Counted from the first letter of the stretch, positions 41,709 through 50,767 are shown. The stretch: 64,000 nt of DNA from Dinghuibacter silviterrae (GCF_004366355.1 NZ_SODV01000002.1:1342768-1406767); one strand, 5' to 3'. A program made the numbers and translations. Notes: a model not told the origin generated them from the letters alone.

Positions 41709-44682
41709 AACGCCCTTTTAACCCCTGTTTCCGCATGGCATTGACGTCGACCGAATACACCCCAAACTCTTCTATCACCTTGCCTGTGAACACATAAAAC
41801 CCATTACCTTGAAACGGAAACCGCGCCAACGAAGCGGGGAAGTGCACCGTATCCACCCAATCCCCCCGTTTGTCGAAAAACGTCCCGAACATCATGGACT
41901 CGCCTTTTTGGGTTCGGGCCTGTTTGGTGATGACGAGATAGCCGATCATGGTCACCGTTTGGCCAAGGCAAGCCGGCAGATCGGAGGTCGTCTTGAATGC
42001 CTCCAGATCGACATCGGCCAATGCCCATACATTCGTCAACGGGAACCCCAGCAGTTCCATCTCGTCGTATGCATCATCCAGCGGATGCTCCGCCAGATCC
42101 GGCAACTGCCAGCGTGCGGGCTGCTCCCGGAAGAGCGCGACGCCTGCGGGCTGGCGTTGCTTTTTTTTGTACAAAAAAGTGGCCTCCCACAGCAATTCCT
42201 TTTTCCTCTTCCCAGTAAACCGCAGGGCCCCGATGCGGATCAGCAGGTTCATTTGCTCGGGGGTGATGGCGACGCGGTCGACCAGGTCGCCGACGTCGGT
42301 AAAAATGCCGTTGTGGGCACGCTCGGCGAGCAGCGTTTTCACGAGCTTCTCTTCCAAACCCTGGACGTGGTTAAAGCCCGTAATGACCGTGGACCCCTTG
42401 ATTGATGTCTCGTACGACCCCTCGTTGACGCAGGGCGGCAACACTGTCGCGCCCGTCCCTTTCAGCTCGTGGAAATACACCTCCGTCCGGTAGAACCCGC
42501 CGAAGTTGTTGATGACCGCCACCATAAACTCCATCGGGTAATAGGTTTTCAGGTACAGGCTTTGATAGCTTTCCACCGCGAAGCTCGCGGAGTGCGCCTT
42601 GCTAAAGGAAAAACCGGCAAAGGATTCCATTTGCCGCCAGACCTCGGCGCTCAGCGCCTCCTCATATCCTTTGGCCTTGCAACCTTCAAAGAACCGGTCC
42701 CGGATGGCCCGGAAGCGGTCGTTCCCCCGGTACTTCCCGCTCATGGCGCGCCTCAGCACATCGGCCTCTCCCAGGTCGAGACCCGCGAAATAGTGCGCTA
42801 CCTTGATCACATCTTCCTGGTATACCATCACGCCAAAGGTTTCCTTTAGCAACTCTTCTAGTTTTGGATGGAGGTACTCGATCGCAGCAGGATGATGAAA
42901 CCGGTGGATGTATTGTCGCATCATCCCCGACTGGGCGACTCCCGGCCGGATAATCGAGCTCGCCGCTACCAGCGTCAGGTAGTCATCGCAGCGCAGCTTT
43001 TGCAGCAACTGTCGCATCCCCGGGCTCTCGATATAAAAACACCCGATGCTGTCGGCTTTTCTGATGCGCGCGGCGACCAGGGGGTCATGCTTGAACGTCT
43101 CCACGTCGTGTATGTCGATGGACACCCCTTTGTTTTGCCGTACCAGTTCAATACAATCTTTGATGTGCCCCAGCCCGCGCTGGCTCAGGAGGTCCAGCTT
43201 GAAAAGGTTGATTTTTTCCGCGAGAAAAAGGTCGATTTGCGCCGCCGGCAATCCTTTGGGCGGCAACTCCACCACCGTGTAGGTATACATTGGTTTTTCG
43301 CTGATCAGCATCCCGCCCGGGTGCACCGAGCCGTGGTTGGGGAAATTGATCATCCGCTCGCTGTAGTGCTGTATCCCCCGCTGGTAGCGGTCTTCCTTTA
43401 GCGGTGCCTTCGGGCTGTCGACCAGGGCGTCGATTTCCGGTTTCGGCAGGCCGCACACCTTCCCCAGCTCCCGGATCGTTGCGTTTCGCTGAAACGTGCT
43501 GAACATCCCGAGAAGTGCCACGCGTTCGGACCCATATTTTGTAAAGACATACTGCATCACCTCGTCCCTGTCCTTCCAGGAAAAATCGATGTCAAAGTCG
43601 GGTGGCGAGCTTCGCTTTGGGTTCAAAAAGCGTTCGAAATACAGGTTCAGCTCCATCGGATCCACGTCGGTGATCTGGAGACAATAGGCCACGATGGAAT
43701 TGGCCCCGCTTCCCCGGCCCACATAGTAAAAGCCCCGGCTTTGCGCATACCGGATGACGTCCCAGGTGATCAGGAAAAAGGCGTTAAAGCCCATCTGGTC
43801 GATGATGCCAAGCTCCTTTTCCACGCGCTCCAGCGCGTCCGCCCGTGCTTCGTAGCGGTAGCGGAAACCCTCCAGGGCCTTTTGTCTTAACAGTTTTCTG
43901 TCCTCCTTCTTGCTCCCGGTATAGGTTTGCAGTGTCTTATCCGTGCTGAAATCCAGGGACAGGTCGCAGGTGTCCATGACCTCTTTCGTCCGGGTGATCA
44001 GGGTGGGGTGGTGGGCGAAGACAGCTGTGAGCTGTTCTTGTGTATGGAAAAATTCATCCGCCGCAGCTATATCCTCCGGTTGTTGCCTGGTCAGGAGGGT
44101 ATTTTTATCGATCGCCCTGAGCAGGCGGTGCAACCGGTAGGATTCGTTTTTCTGGTTCCGGTCCCGGCTGTTGTCGTCTGCCGGCGGCGCCTGGAAGGAC
44201 ACGGGGTTGCGGATGACGAATTTTCCGCCGGTCGTGTTTTTGCCGTAGAGTTTGTTGACCTCGGAGGGGCGGACACCGATCAGCTCGTGTTCGTCCAGGT
44301 CGCCCGGCCGCAGCGCCCCGGGGGCCGCCGTCTCCATCCCATAAATGATCCGAACATGCTCCGCCTTTAACCTCGGCCGCTGCGGGAAAGGCGCCTTCGT
44401 CTGCAGGTGCTCCGACAGGAACCGGTTGATCGCAGCAAAGCCGTCCAGGTTTTTGGCCAACAGTAGGTAGCAAAAGGTATCCTCATTCCGCACCTCCGCC
44501 CCCAGGACCGGTCGTATACCTTGCTGTATGCAGAATTCGTAAAAGTCCCAGGCGTCTGCGGTGCAATTGATGTTTGTCAGCGCCAGCGCCTCCGCGCCGA
44601 TCGCGGCACCCGCCTTCACCAGCTCCTCCGTCGTGAAGGTGCCGTAGCGGTAGCTGAAATAGGTTTTGCAGTTAAGATACAT
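41698..44682 (-). CDS. dnaE2: DnaE2-type error-prone DNA polymerase III alpha subunit
   Basis: A 994-residue C-family polymerase. The palm aspartates are in PPDFDIDFSWKDRDEV. Other family motifs are YVGRGSGANSIVAYCLQITDVDPMELNLYFERFLNPKR, GVMVYQEDVIKVAHYFAGLDLGEADVLRRAMSGK and FSFSKAHSASFAVESYQS. The N-terminal PHP domain is degenerate: the usual HxH is replaced (MYLNCKTYFSYRYGTF), so proofreading-type nuclease activity is unlikely. ATG 44682 is used, overlapping the dinB stop by 11 bases. Length and pairing with a Y-family polymerase indicate a DnaE2/translesion role and not the replicative DnaE. Confidence 0.88.
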   Translation of the reverse strand: MYLNCKTYFSYRYGTFTTEELVKAGAAIGAEALALTNINCTADAWDFYEFCIQQGIRPVLGAEVRNEDTFCYLLLAKNLDGFAAINRFLSEHLQTKAPFPQRPRLKAEHVRIIYGMETAAPGALRPGDLDEHELIGVRPSEVNKLYGKNTTGGKFVIRNPVSFQAPPADDNSRDRNQKNESYRLHRLLRAIDKNTLLTRQQPEDIAAADEFFHTQEQLTAVFAHHPTLITRTKEVMDTCDLSLDFSTDKTLQTYTGSKKEDRKLLRQKALEGFRYRYEARADALERVEKELGIIDQMGFNAFFLITWDVIRYAQSRGFYYVGRGSGANSIVAYCLQITDVDPMELNLYFERFLNPKRSSPPDFDIDFSWKDRDEVMQYVFTKYGSERVALLGMFSTFQRNATIRELGKVCGLPKPEIDALVDSPKAPLKEDRYQRGIQHYSERMINFPNHGSVHPGGMLISEKPMYTYTVVELPPKGLPAAQIDLFLAEKINLFKLDLLSQRGLGHIKDCIELVRQNKGVSIDIHDVETFKHDPLVAARIRKADSIGCFYIESPGMRQLLQKLRCDDYLTLVAASSIIRPGVAQSGMMRQYIHRFHHPAAIEYLHPKLEELLKETFGVMVYQEDVIKVAHYFAGLDLGEADVLRRAMSGKYRGNDRFRAIRDRFFEGCKAKGYEEALSAEVWRQMESFAGFSFSKAHSASFAVESYQSLYLKTYYPMEFMVAVINNFGGFYRTEVYFHELKGTGATVLPPCVNEGSYETSIKGSTVITGFNHVQGLEEKLVKTLLAERAHNGIFTDVGDLVDRVAITPEQMNLLIRIGALRFTGKRKKELLWEATFLYKKKQRQPAGVALFREQPARWQLPDLAEHPLDDAYDEMELLGFPLTNVWALADVDLEAFKTTSDLPACLGQTVTMIGYLVITKQARTQKGESMMFGTFFDKRGDWVDTVHFPASLARFPFQGNGFYVFTGKVIEEFGVYSVDVNAMRKQGLKGRSIL

Positions 44683-45853
44683 AGCGCTTGTTTTCCCCCC
44701 CAACAAATCCGACCGCCCTGCGCAGGAGGTCATTGCCAAAGCGGCGCTTGATGTGGTCGATCTGCTGGTAGAGGTGGATCATCTCCTGCGTGTCCTCGAA
44801 CAGGTCGATCTGGTAGTTCCCCGGGATCAGGTGCGAAAACCGGACGCCCACCAGCCGCACCAGCAACCGGCGGTCGTACAACTGTGCAAACAATTCCTTG
44901 ACCTTTTGCAGCAGCACGTGGTCCGACCCTGTGTAGGGAATCGTCGCCTGTTTGGTAAACGTATCGAAGTTGGAATACCGCACCTTGACGGTGATACATC
45001 CCGTCAATTTGTTTTGCTCGCGGAGCTCGAAGGCGATCTTTTCCGTCATCTTTACCAGCTCGTCTCCTAAGAACGTCATATCAGTCGTGTCCGCGTGAAA
45101 AGTGTTTTCGGTCGAAATGCTCTTCTGCTCGCTATACGGTACCACCGGGCTTTCGTCGATGCCGTTGGCTTTGCGCCAAAGGTCGATCCCGTTTTTGCCG
45201 AAGATATTCGCCAGCATTTCCATCGGAATGTCGGCCAGCACCCGGATGGTTTCCACGCCCATCTGCCGCAACTGGTCCGCGGTCTGCTTGCCCACCATCG
45301 GCAGCTTCTGCACCGAAAGGGGCGCCAGGTAACGGCGTTCCTCTCCAAAGGGAATTTCCATCTGCCCCCTGGGCTTGACCTCGTTGGTGGCCACCTTACT
45401 GATCAGCTTGTTCGACGCCAGGGCATAAGAGATGGGCAGCCCCGTTTCGTCCGTGATGGTTTCCCTGAGTTCCCGGGTGAATTTGGAGATGCCAAAAAAC
45501 CTGTCCATCCCCGACAGGTCTATATAGAATTCGTCGATGCTGGCCTTTTCACAAACGGGCACCTTTGACCGGATGATGTCCGTGACCAGGTGCGAGTACT
45601 TCGAATAACTCTCCATATCTCCGGAGATGACCATCGCTTCCGGGCAAAGACGCCTGGCCAGCTTCATCGGCATCGCGCTGTGCACCCCGAACTTCCGGGT
45701 CTCGTAGCTACAGGCCGCAACAACGCCCCGTTCGCCACCGCCCACGATCAACGGCCGCCCCTTCAAAACGGGGTTCTTCAGACACTCGACGGACACGAAA
45801 AACGCATCCAGGTCGAAGTGTGCGACCGATCGTGCGGTAGGAGAAGAGGCCAT
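44672..45853 (-). CDS. dinB: Y-family DNA polymerase IV (DinB)
   Basis: A 393-residue translesion polymerase: HFDLDAFFVSVE (catalytic acidic residues), KASIDEFYIDLSG (second catalytic pair), thumb RRYLAPLSVQKLPMVGKQTADQLRQMG, and a little-finger domain to ~360. The DNA-binding cleft pattern is of DinB type, with no ImuB-like loss of catalytic residues. It precedes and overlaps dnaE2, so the two are co-expressed, most likely after DNA damage. An A/T-rich repeat cluster lies just before the start. Confidence 0.93.
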   Translation of the reverse strand: MASSPTARSVAHFDLDAFFVSVECLKNPVLKGRPLIVGGGERGVVAACSYETRKFGVHSAMPMKLARRLCPEAMVISGDMESYSKYSHLVTDIIRSKVPVCEKASIDEFYIDLSGMDRFFGISKFTRELRETITDETGLPISYALASNKLISKVATNEVKPRGQMEIPFGEERRYLAPLSVQKLPMVGKQTADQLRQMGVETIRVLADIPMEMLANIFGKNGIDLWRKANGIDESPVVPYSEQKSISTENTFHADTTDMTFLGDELVKMTEKIAFELREQNKLTGCITVKVRYSNFDTFTKQATIPYTGSDHVLLQKVKELFAQLYDRRLLVRLVGVRFSHLIPGNYQIDLFEDTQEMIHLYQQIDHIKRRFGNDLLRRAVGFVGGENKRYVS

Positions 45854-45859
45854 ATCGGC

Positions 45860-45891
45860 ACTAAATTACTAAAAAATACTAAATTATTTAG
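45860..45891 (-). promoter_or_regulatory. ACTAAA repeat cluster upstream of dinB
   Basis: Read on the + strand, ACTAAATTA occurs at 45860-45868 and 45878-45886 with ACTAAAAAA between at 45868-45876, and CTAAAT-T-ATTTAG is a perfect palindrome at 45879-45891. It sits 7-38 bases upstream of the dinB start, a natural place for a damage-response repressor site. The regulator is not known. Confidence 0.4.
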
Positions 45892-46150
45892 CAATTTTTA
45901 GAAATATACTCACCCCCAGGTTCCGTATCGCTTCTACGATGGAGCGCAGCGTATCCATGTGTTGATGGAAAATATCCGGAAAATGCACGAGTCTTCGTTC
46001 TTTTACAATCAGGGTCACTTCCTTCGGAAGGTCGAGGGCCGCTGCTTGTTTCAGCCAGATTTCGGTCGGATGTTCCGCCGGCGCCCACGAAACCTCGGCC
46101 GGGATCGCAAACGAATAGTGGTAAAAGATGATTTTCTTAGGCGTTGTCAT
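45884..46150 (-). CDS. Small unknown protein upstream of dinB
   Basis: An 88-residue ORF starting at ATG 46150 (MTTPKKIIFYHYSFAIPAEVSW) and ending 30 bases before dinB on the same strand. It has an alternating strand/helix pattern (KEVTLIVKERRLVHFPDIFHQHMDTLRSIVEAIRNLGVSIFL). No family is recognised. It lacks helix-turn-helix or S24 features, so it is not a LexA-like repressor. A longer in-frame extension exists but would reach into the divergent MFS promoter. Coding status is moderately supported by position and codon composition only. Confidence 0.45.
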   Translation of the reverse strand: MTTPKKIIFYHYSFAIPAEVSWAPAEHPTEIWLKQAAALDLPKEVTLIVKERRLVHFPDIFHQHMDTLRSIVEAIRNLGVSIFLKIAK

Positions 46151-46254
46151 AGAATAGTATTCGGTTAACCCCCCCGTTTCAAAAATGAGACCAAAGTCAG
46201 GATCCCCCCTCTTAAAAGTCATTAACACATCCCTGCGTGGCAGGGGACAGTCAC

Positions 46255-46262
46255 TAAGTTTG
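46255..46262 (+). promoter_or_regulatory. Candidate -7 element of MFS exporter gene
   Basis: TAAGTTTG matches TAnnTTTG exactly and ends four bases before the ATG at 46267, so the transcript would be leaderless or nearly so. A CCCTG/CAGGG inverted repeat (46231-46245) lies about 10 bases upstream and could bind a regulator. Confidence 0.5.
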
Positions 46263-46266
46263 TAGT

Positions 46267-47808
46267 ATGAACACTGTAACCCTCGCTGGTAGACGCGAAT
46301 GGATCGCACTCGCCGTGTTAGCGCTGCCCACATTGTTGTTGTCGATCGACGTCAGCGTCCTGTACCTTGCGCTGCCGCCCCTCAGCCAAAGCCTCCACGC
46401 CAACAGCGGCCAGCAGCTCTGGATTATGGATATTTATAACTTTATGATCGCCGGCTGGCTCGTGACCATGGGCACCGCCGCGGACAGGTTAGGATACCGG
46501 CCCATTATGCTTATCGGGGCCTTGGGATTTAGCCTGGCCTCCATCATGGCTGCTTTCTCCACCACGGCCGGCATGCTCATCGCGGCCCGTGCGCTCATGG
46601 GTATCACCGGAGCCACCCTCATGCCCTGTACCCTGGGGCTTATCCGTCACATGTTTCATGATGCCCACCAGCGGGCGACCGCCATATCCCTTTGGATGAG
46701 CTGTTTTATGGTGGGTATGGTGATCGGCCCCCTCGTCGGCGGGGTGATCATCGAGCATTTTCATTGGGGAGGTGTTTTTCTGATGGGTGTTCCCGTGATG
46801 CTCCTGCTCCTCGTGGCCGGTCCTTTGCTCCTGCCCGGCTATCGGGAAGGGACCACGCACACCCTGGATCCTGTTGGGGTGATCTTGTCCCTCTTGGCTA
46901 TCCTGCCCTTTGTCTATGGGTGTACAGAGCTCGCCCGGTCGGGGTGGTCGTTTTGGCCCTTGCTTATTCTACTGGCGGGAATCGTTTTCGGTGTCGTCTT
47001 TGTCCGGCGGGAACGGCGTCAGGCTGATCCCCTGTTGGATCTTCGTCTTTTTGCCGATCGCGTATTCAGCGCCACCCTTATCGTGCTGTTTTTTATCGCT
47101 ATCGCGATGGGGGGGATTTCCATTTTCACCGCTCAATATTTGCAAATGGTGCTGGGGTTATCTCCGTTGCACGCCGGGTTGTGGATGGTCCCGCAGGCGG
47201 TTTTTATGATGATCGGGTTTTTGATCTCCCCACCGCTCGCCAAGCGGTTCCGGCCCGGGGGACTTTTTGCGGTGGGGCTTGTTATTGCGGCCATCGGGTT
47301 GTTCCTGATCGCGCTGGTGGGGCCGGATGCCATTTCCCCTGGTCCCGGCTCCGTTCCTGCCGGGCGCGGTCTCGCCCTCGTCGTCATCGGAGGCGTCCTC
47401 AGCGCCTTTGGGATCGCCCCCGCTGTTTCCCTGGGCACCGGCATCGTCATCAGCGCGGCGCCTCCTGAAAAGGCCGGTTCCGCGTCCGCCATTTGCGAGA
47501 CGTGCAACGAGCTTGGCGTCGCCTTGGGTGTTGCCCTCCTGGGCAGCCTGGGGGCCTTCTTCTACCGCCTCCGGCTACCCTCCTTTTTGCCCTCGGGGCT
47601 ATCCGTCCGCGACCTTTTTGCTGCGCGGGAAGGCTTTGCTTCGGCCTTTACCCTCGTTCCGGCAGTGCGTCCCCAGGCGGCGGCGGCCTATATGTCCGGA
47701 ATGCAGGTAGCCGCGGGCGTGAGCGCGGTGGTGCTGGCGGGGTTGGCGGTGATTTCGGTGGTGGGGTTGCGGAGTGTGCGGCCGCTTGGGGCGGGAGCGG
47801 CCCATTAG
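46267..47808 (+). CDS. MFS drug efflux transporter, DHA2 (QacA/SmvA) type
   Basis: A 513-residue membrane protein with about 14 hydrophobic helices, the DHA2 family layout. The first helix carries the family motif LLSIDVSVLYLALPPLSQSL, loop 2-3 has GTAADRLGYRPIM (motif A), and GLIRHMFHDAHQRATAISLW and MVIGPLVGGVIIEHFHWG (motif C) follow. QacA/SmvA proteins export quaternary ammonium and other lipophilic cations by proton antiport; the same substrates are likely here. It is divergent from the dinB cassette and followed by a palindrome with a T-rich tail. Confidence 0.9.
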   Translation: MNTVTLAGRREWIALAVLALPTLLLSIDVSVLYLALPPLSQSLHANSGQQLWIMDIYNFMIAGWLVTMGTAADRLGYRPIMLIGALGFSLASIMAAFSTTAGMLIAARALMGITGATLMPCTLGLIRHMFHDAHQRATAISLWMSCFMVGMVIGPLVGGVIIEHFHWGGVFLMGVPVMLLLLVAGPLLLPGYREGTTHTLDPVGVILSLLAILPFVYGCTELARSGWSFWPLLILLAGIVFGVVFVRRERRQADPLLDLRLFADRVFSATLIVLFFIAIAMGGISIFTAQYLQMVLGLSPLHAGLWMVPQAVFMMIGFLISPPLAKRFRPGGLFAVGLVIAAIGLFLIALVGPDAISPGPGSVPAGRGLALVVIGGVLSAFGIAPAVSLGTGIVISAAPPEKAGSASAICETCNELGVALGVALLGSLGAFFYRLRLPSFLPSGLSVRDLFAAREGFASAFTLVPAVRPQAAAAYMSGMQVAAGVSAVVLAGLAVISVVGLRSVRPLGAGAAH

Positions 47809-47820
47809 GGGGAAAACCGT

Positions 47821-47849
47821 GACATTTGAAAGTTTGACTTTCAGATGTC
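47821..47849. terminator. Palindrome 1 after the MFS gene, terminator-like
   Basis: Arms GACATTTGAAAGT and ACTTTCAGATGTC around TTG, with one G-T pair, 12 bases past the MFS stop and followed by T-rich sequence (ctgttttttgtctttttttg). It can work as an intrinsic terminator. The same core recurs as palindrome 2, 51 bases downstream. Confidence 0.5.
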
Positions 47850-47871
47850 ACTGTTTTTTGTCTTTTTTTGT

Positions 47872-47909
47872 GATATTTGAAAGTTTGACTTTCAAATATC
47901 CTAAATTTG
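47872..47909 (+). promoter_or_regulatory. Palindromic operator and promoter of the AAA/DUF4143 gene
   Basis: Perfect 13-bp arms GATATTTGAAAGT and ACTTTCAAATATC flank TTG (47872-47900). TTTG at 47876-47879 and TAAATTTG at 47902-47909 are 22 bases apart and match the -33/-7 consensus, so the palindrome covers the -33 region. The ATG is four bases after the -7 element, implying a leaderless mRNA. Confidence 0.6.
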
Positions 47910-47913
47910 CCCT

Positions 47914-49098
47914 ATGATTCGCAGAGATCTTGAACATAGGTTGACCAACGCCCTTTCACACGTACCTGTGGTGGCCGTCGTAGGTCCCCGGCAGGTCGGC
48001 AAAACGACGCTTGCGCTGGAGATTGCCCATCAGCAACCGACCAAAAAGGCATCCTATCTGGACTTGGAACTGGATTCCGACTTGAGCAAACTCGATGACG
48101 CTGAAGGTTACCTAAAGCGATTTAACAACCAGTTGTTGATTATTGATGAAGTACAGAGAAAACCGGACCTGTTTCGGCTTCTAAGGGGGCTTGTGGATGT
48201 CCGTAAACGTGAAGGAGAAACGGCCGGCCAGTTTTTATTGCTTGGGTCTGCTTCCCGGGAATTGTTACAACAATCTTCAGAAACACTGGCGGGCAGGATC
48301 CGCTACCTGGAGCTAAGTCCTTTTTCATCCTGGGAAATCTATACAGACGATCCCCTGGCATTTAACCCGGAGAAACTATGGTTTCGCGGGGGATTTCCCA
48401 ATAGCTTTTTGGCACCGACAGATGATGAAAGCTGGGAGTGGAGGAACGACTTTATTTCTACTTATATAGAGCGGGACCTGCCACTTATGGGCCCTCAGGT
48501 GTCGGCCACAAGAATGAAAAGGTTTTGGACGATGTTGGCGCATTACCATGGTCAGCAGGTCGTTTATTCGGACTTGGGCAAGAGCCTTGAAGTAAGCCAT
48601 ACAACGATAAAGTCCTACCTGGATATCCTGACCGATTTTTACATGGTCAGGCAAATTCAGCCATGGGCCGGAAATACGAAAAAAAGGCTGATCAAATCGC
48701 CTAAGATATACATACGGGATACCGGACTATTACATAGCCTGCTTAATATTTCAACTTTTGAAGGCTTATTGGGAAACCCGGCAGTGGGCGCCAGTTGGGA
48801 GGGTTTTGTCATGGAAAGCATTATTACCCGCCTTTCCACTAAATGGCAATACAGCTATTACCGGACAGTCACCCAAACGGAGATCGATCTTGTGTTGGAG
48901 GGCCCCGGGGGACAAATATGGGCCATCGAAATAAAAAAGTCAGGCGCACCCAGTGTTAAAAAAGGATTTCATGCCGGTTGCGAGGACATCAAGGCAACCC
49001 ATAAATTCGTCGTCTACTCGGGGACCGAGCGCTTTCCGCTTTCCGACAATGTTGAAGCCATTGGACTTGTTGCGTTCCTGAAGTTGATAGAAGAATAG
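47914..49098 (+). CDS. AAA ATPase with DUF4143 C-terminal domain
   Basis: A 394-residue protein: Walker A GPRQVGKTT (Lys30), Walker B LLIIDEV (Asp78-Glu79), sensor region FLLLGSASRELLQQSSETLAGRI, a winged-helix-like segment at ~205-250 (VYSDLGKSLEVSHTTIKSYLDILTDFYMV), and a C-terminal PD-(D/E)XK-like DUF4143 domain (QTEIDLVLEGPGGQIWAIEIKKSGAP). This family is widespread, often mobile, and of unknown function. The wHTH plus the upstream palindrome suggest autoregulation. It is less GC-rich than its neighbours. Its stop lies one base from that of the next minus-strand gene. Confidence 0.88.
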   Translation: MIRRDLEHRLTNALSHVPVVAVVGPRQVGKTTLALEIAHQQPTKKASYLDLELDSDLSKLDDAEGYLKRFNNQLLIIDEVQRKPDLFRLLRGLVDVRKREGETAGQFLLLGSASRELLQQSSETLAGRIRYLELSPFSSWEIYTDDPLAFNPEKLWFRGGFPNSFLAPTDDESWEWRNDFISTYIERDLPLMGPQVSATRMKRFWTMLAHYHGQQVVYSDLGKSLEVSHTTIKSYLDILTDFYMVRQIQPWAGNTKKRLIKSPKIYIRDTGLLHSLLNISTFEGLLGNPAVGASWEGFVMESIITRLSTKWQYSYYRTVTQTEIDLVLEGPGGQIWAIEIKKSGAPSVKKGFHAGCEDIKATHKFVVYSGTERFPLSDNVEAIGLVAFLKLIEE

Positions 49099-49099
49099 T

Positions 49100-50257
49100 C
49101 TACTCCCTCATCCGGGCAACCGTCCCCGCAATAAACAGCCCCATTAAGGAAAGGAAAAGAAAAGAAACCCTCAAACTCGTCGCCCCCGCAATAAACCCGA
49201 TCAGGGGCGGCCCGAAAAGGAGCCCCATAAAGCTAATGGTAGAGATCGATGCCAGCGCCATCCCCGCTGACACTGTTTTGGACTTGCCTGCGGTGGACAG
49301 GATCAGGGGGACGACGGAGGACGAGCCCAGCCCTACGAGAAACATGCCCAGCACAGCCGTGGGCAGCTGGGGAACGGCCACGGCCAGCACCAGACCTGCG
49401 GTGATCAGGAGGCCACTTCCCTGCAAAACTTTTTTCATCCCTATCCTGGTGACCAGCCCGTCGGCAACAAACCGGCCAAAAGCCATTGTGCATGTAAAGG
49501 AGGCATAACCGAGGCCGACGGAAGAAGGGGAGACCCGCACTATTTTTTTAAAGAATATGCCGCTCCAGTCCGCCATGGCGCCTTCACAGATCATCACCAA
49601 GAGGGCCACCAGCCCCAGCGCTACCAGCGAACGGTCGGGCTTTGCGAACATCGTTTTTTTGACATCTTCCGCGACCTCCTGCGCGGGCAAAAGCCGCGGG
49701 AAACTCAGCGCCATCAGCGTGACAGCTACGGCCCCAATGATCAGGAAATGACCCGTCGGGGTCACCGGGACCGCCATCATCGCTGTGCCCACCAGGGCGC
49801 CGGTAAAGCTCGCCAGGCTCCACAACCCGTGAAACGATGCCATGATGGTGCGGCCATAGAGCGCTTCCACCTCCACCGCCTGGGTGTTCATCGAAATGTT
49901 CAGCAGGTTGCCGGAAAACCCGAAAAGGAGCAGGGAAGACACCAGCAAAGCCGTGCTGGGCGCCATCCCCAGCAATTGCAGCATCGAGATGTAAGTGACC
50001 GCGGAAAACCCCGCCACCAGCCGGCTCCCCTTCAGTTGGATCAGCCAGCCCGCCACGGGGAGCGACAACATCAACCCCACCGGGGCCGCCATCAGCACCC
50101 CGCCCATCGCGCCGTCCGAAAGTTTGAGGTTTTGCTGGATCGTCGGAATTCTTGACGCCCAGCTCGAATTACAAAGCCCGGATAGGAAGAACAACGCACC
50201 CGTGGCTGCCCTGTGGGAGCGCCGGTCGTTCAGGGGTAATATCCGCAGCTTGATCAT
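49100..50257 (-). CDS. MFS transporter (YbjJ-like)
   Basis: A 385-residue membrane protein with 12 predicted helices. It opens with GALFFLSGLCNSSWASRIPTIQQNLKLSDGAMGGVLMAAPVGLMLSLPVAGWL, characteristic of the YbjJ-like branch of MFS permeases, and has a long cytoplasmic loop between TM6 and TM7 (LLPAQEVAEDVKKTMFAKPDRSL). The substrate is unknown. It is followed upstream on the same strand by DoxX with 19 bases between. Confidence 0.85.
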   Translation of the reverse strand: MIKLRILPLNDRRSHRAATGALFFLSGLCNSSWASRIPTIQQNLKLSDGAMGGVLMAAPVGLMLSLPVAGWLIQLKGSRLVAGFSAVTYISMLQLLGMAPSTALLVSSLLLFGFSGNLLNISMNTQAVEVEALYGRTIMASFHGLWSLASFTGALVGTAMMAVPVTPTGHFLIIGAVAVTLMALSFPRLLPAQEVAEDVKKTMFAKPDRSLVALGLVALLVMICEGAMADWSGIFFKKIVRVSPSSVGLGYASFTCTMAFGRFVADGLVTRIGMKKVLQGSGLLITAGLVLAVAVPQLPTAVLGMFLVGLGSSSVVPLILSTAGKSKTVSAGMALASISTISFMGLLFGPPLIGFIAGATSLRVSFLFLSLMGLFIAGTVARMRE

Positions 50258-50276
50258 CGGCTGCGAAGGTACAGCC

Positions 50277-50681
50277 TCACAGGTAACTATCCACGCTGAA
50301 CCGGCCCGCTCCTGTAATCATCAGGGTCGCGAACACGCCGAAGTACAGATAGACCAGCTCCGCGTGGTCCGCCATAAAGGAGAATTGATGCATGGCTCCG
50401 AAAACGACCCCTAAGTTGACGACGATCAGAAAGGCCGCCAGCCTCGTGGCAAAACCCACCGCCACCAGGATCGAGCAAAGGGCATCGGTGATCAGCGCGT
50501 AAATCAGGCTCAGCCTTGGCCCGATGTGGATGGGGTCCGGAAAATGCGCCGCCATATCCTGGAAATGCGTCACTTTTTCAAGACCGTGCTTGACAAACAA
50601 ACTTGCACCCGCCCACACACGCAATAGGAGTAATGCGATATCAATCCGAACGGGGATATTGGACCGGAAGGACCTTTTCAT
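50277..50681 (-). CDS. DoxX family membrane protein
   Basis: A 134-residue four-helix membrane protein of the DoxX type: IALLLLRVWAGASLFVKHGLEKVTHFQDMAAHFPDPIHIGPRLSLIYALITDALCSILVAVGFATRLAAF, ending with DSYL. Members are linked to redox or sulfur metabolism, but the role is usually unknown. It is in line with the MFS gene downstream. About 87 bases separate it from the next minus-strand gene upstream. Confidence 0.9.
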   Translation of the reverse strand: MKRSFRSNIPVRIDIALLLLRVWAGASLFVKHGLEKVTHFQDMAAHFPDPIHIGPRLSLIYALITDALCSILVAVGFATRLAAFLIVVNLGVVFGAMHQFSFMADHAELVYLYFGVFATLMITGAGRFSVDSYL

Positions 50682-50767
50682 GAAATGGTGGATTTTCTAG
50701 TGGATTTTCGGACCCTAATATAGCATTTTTTAGAATATGTATTGCCCTCTATTTGCGCCCGCCCGCT

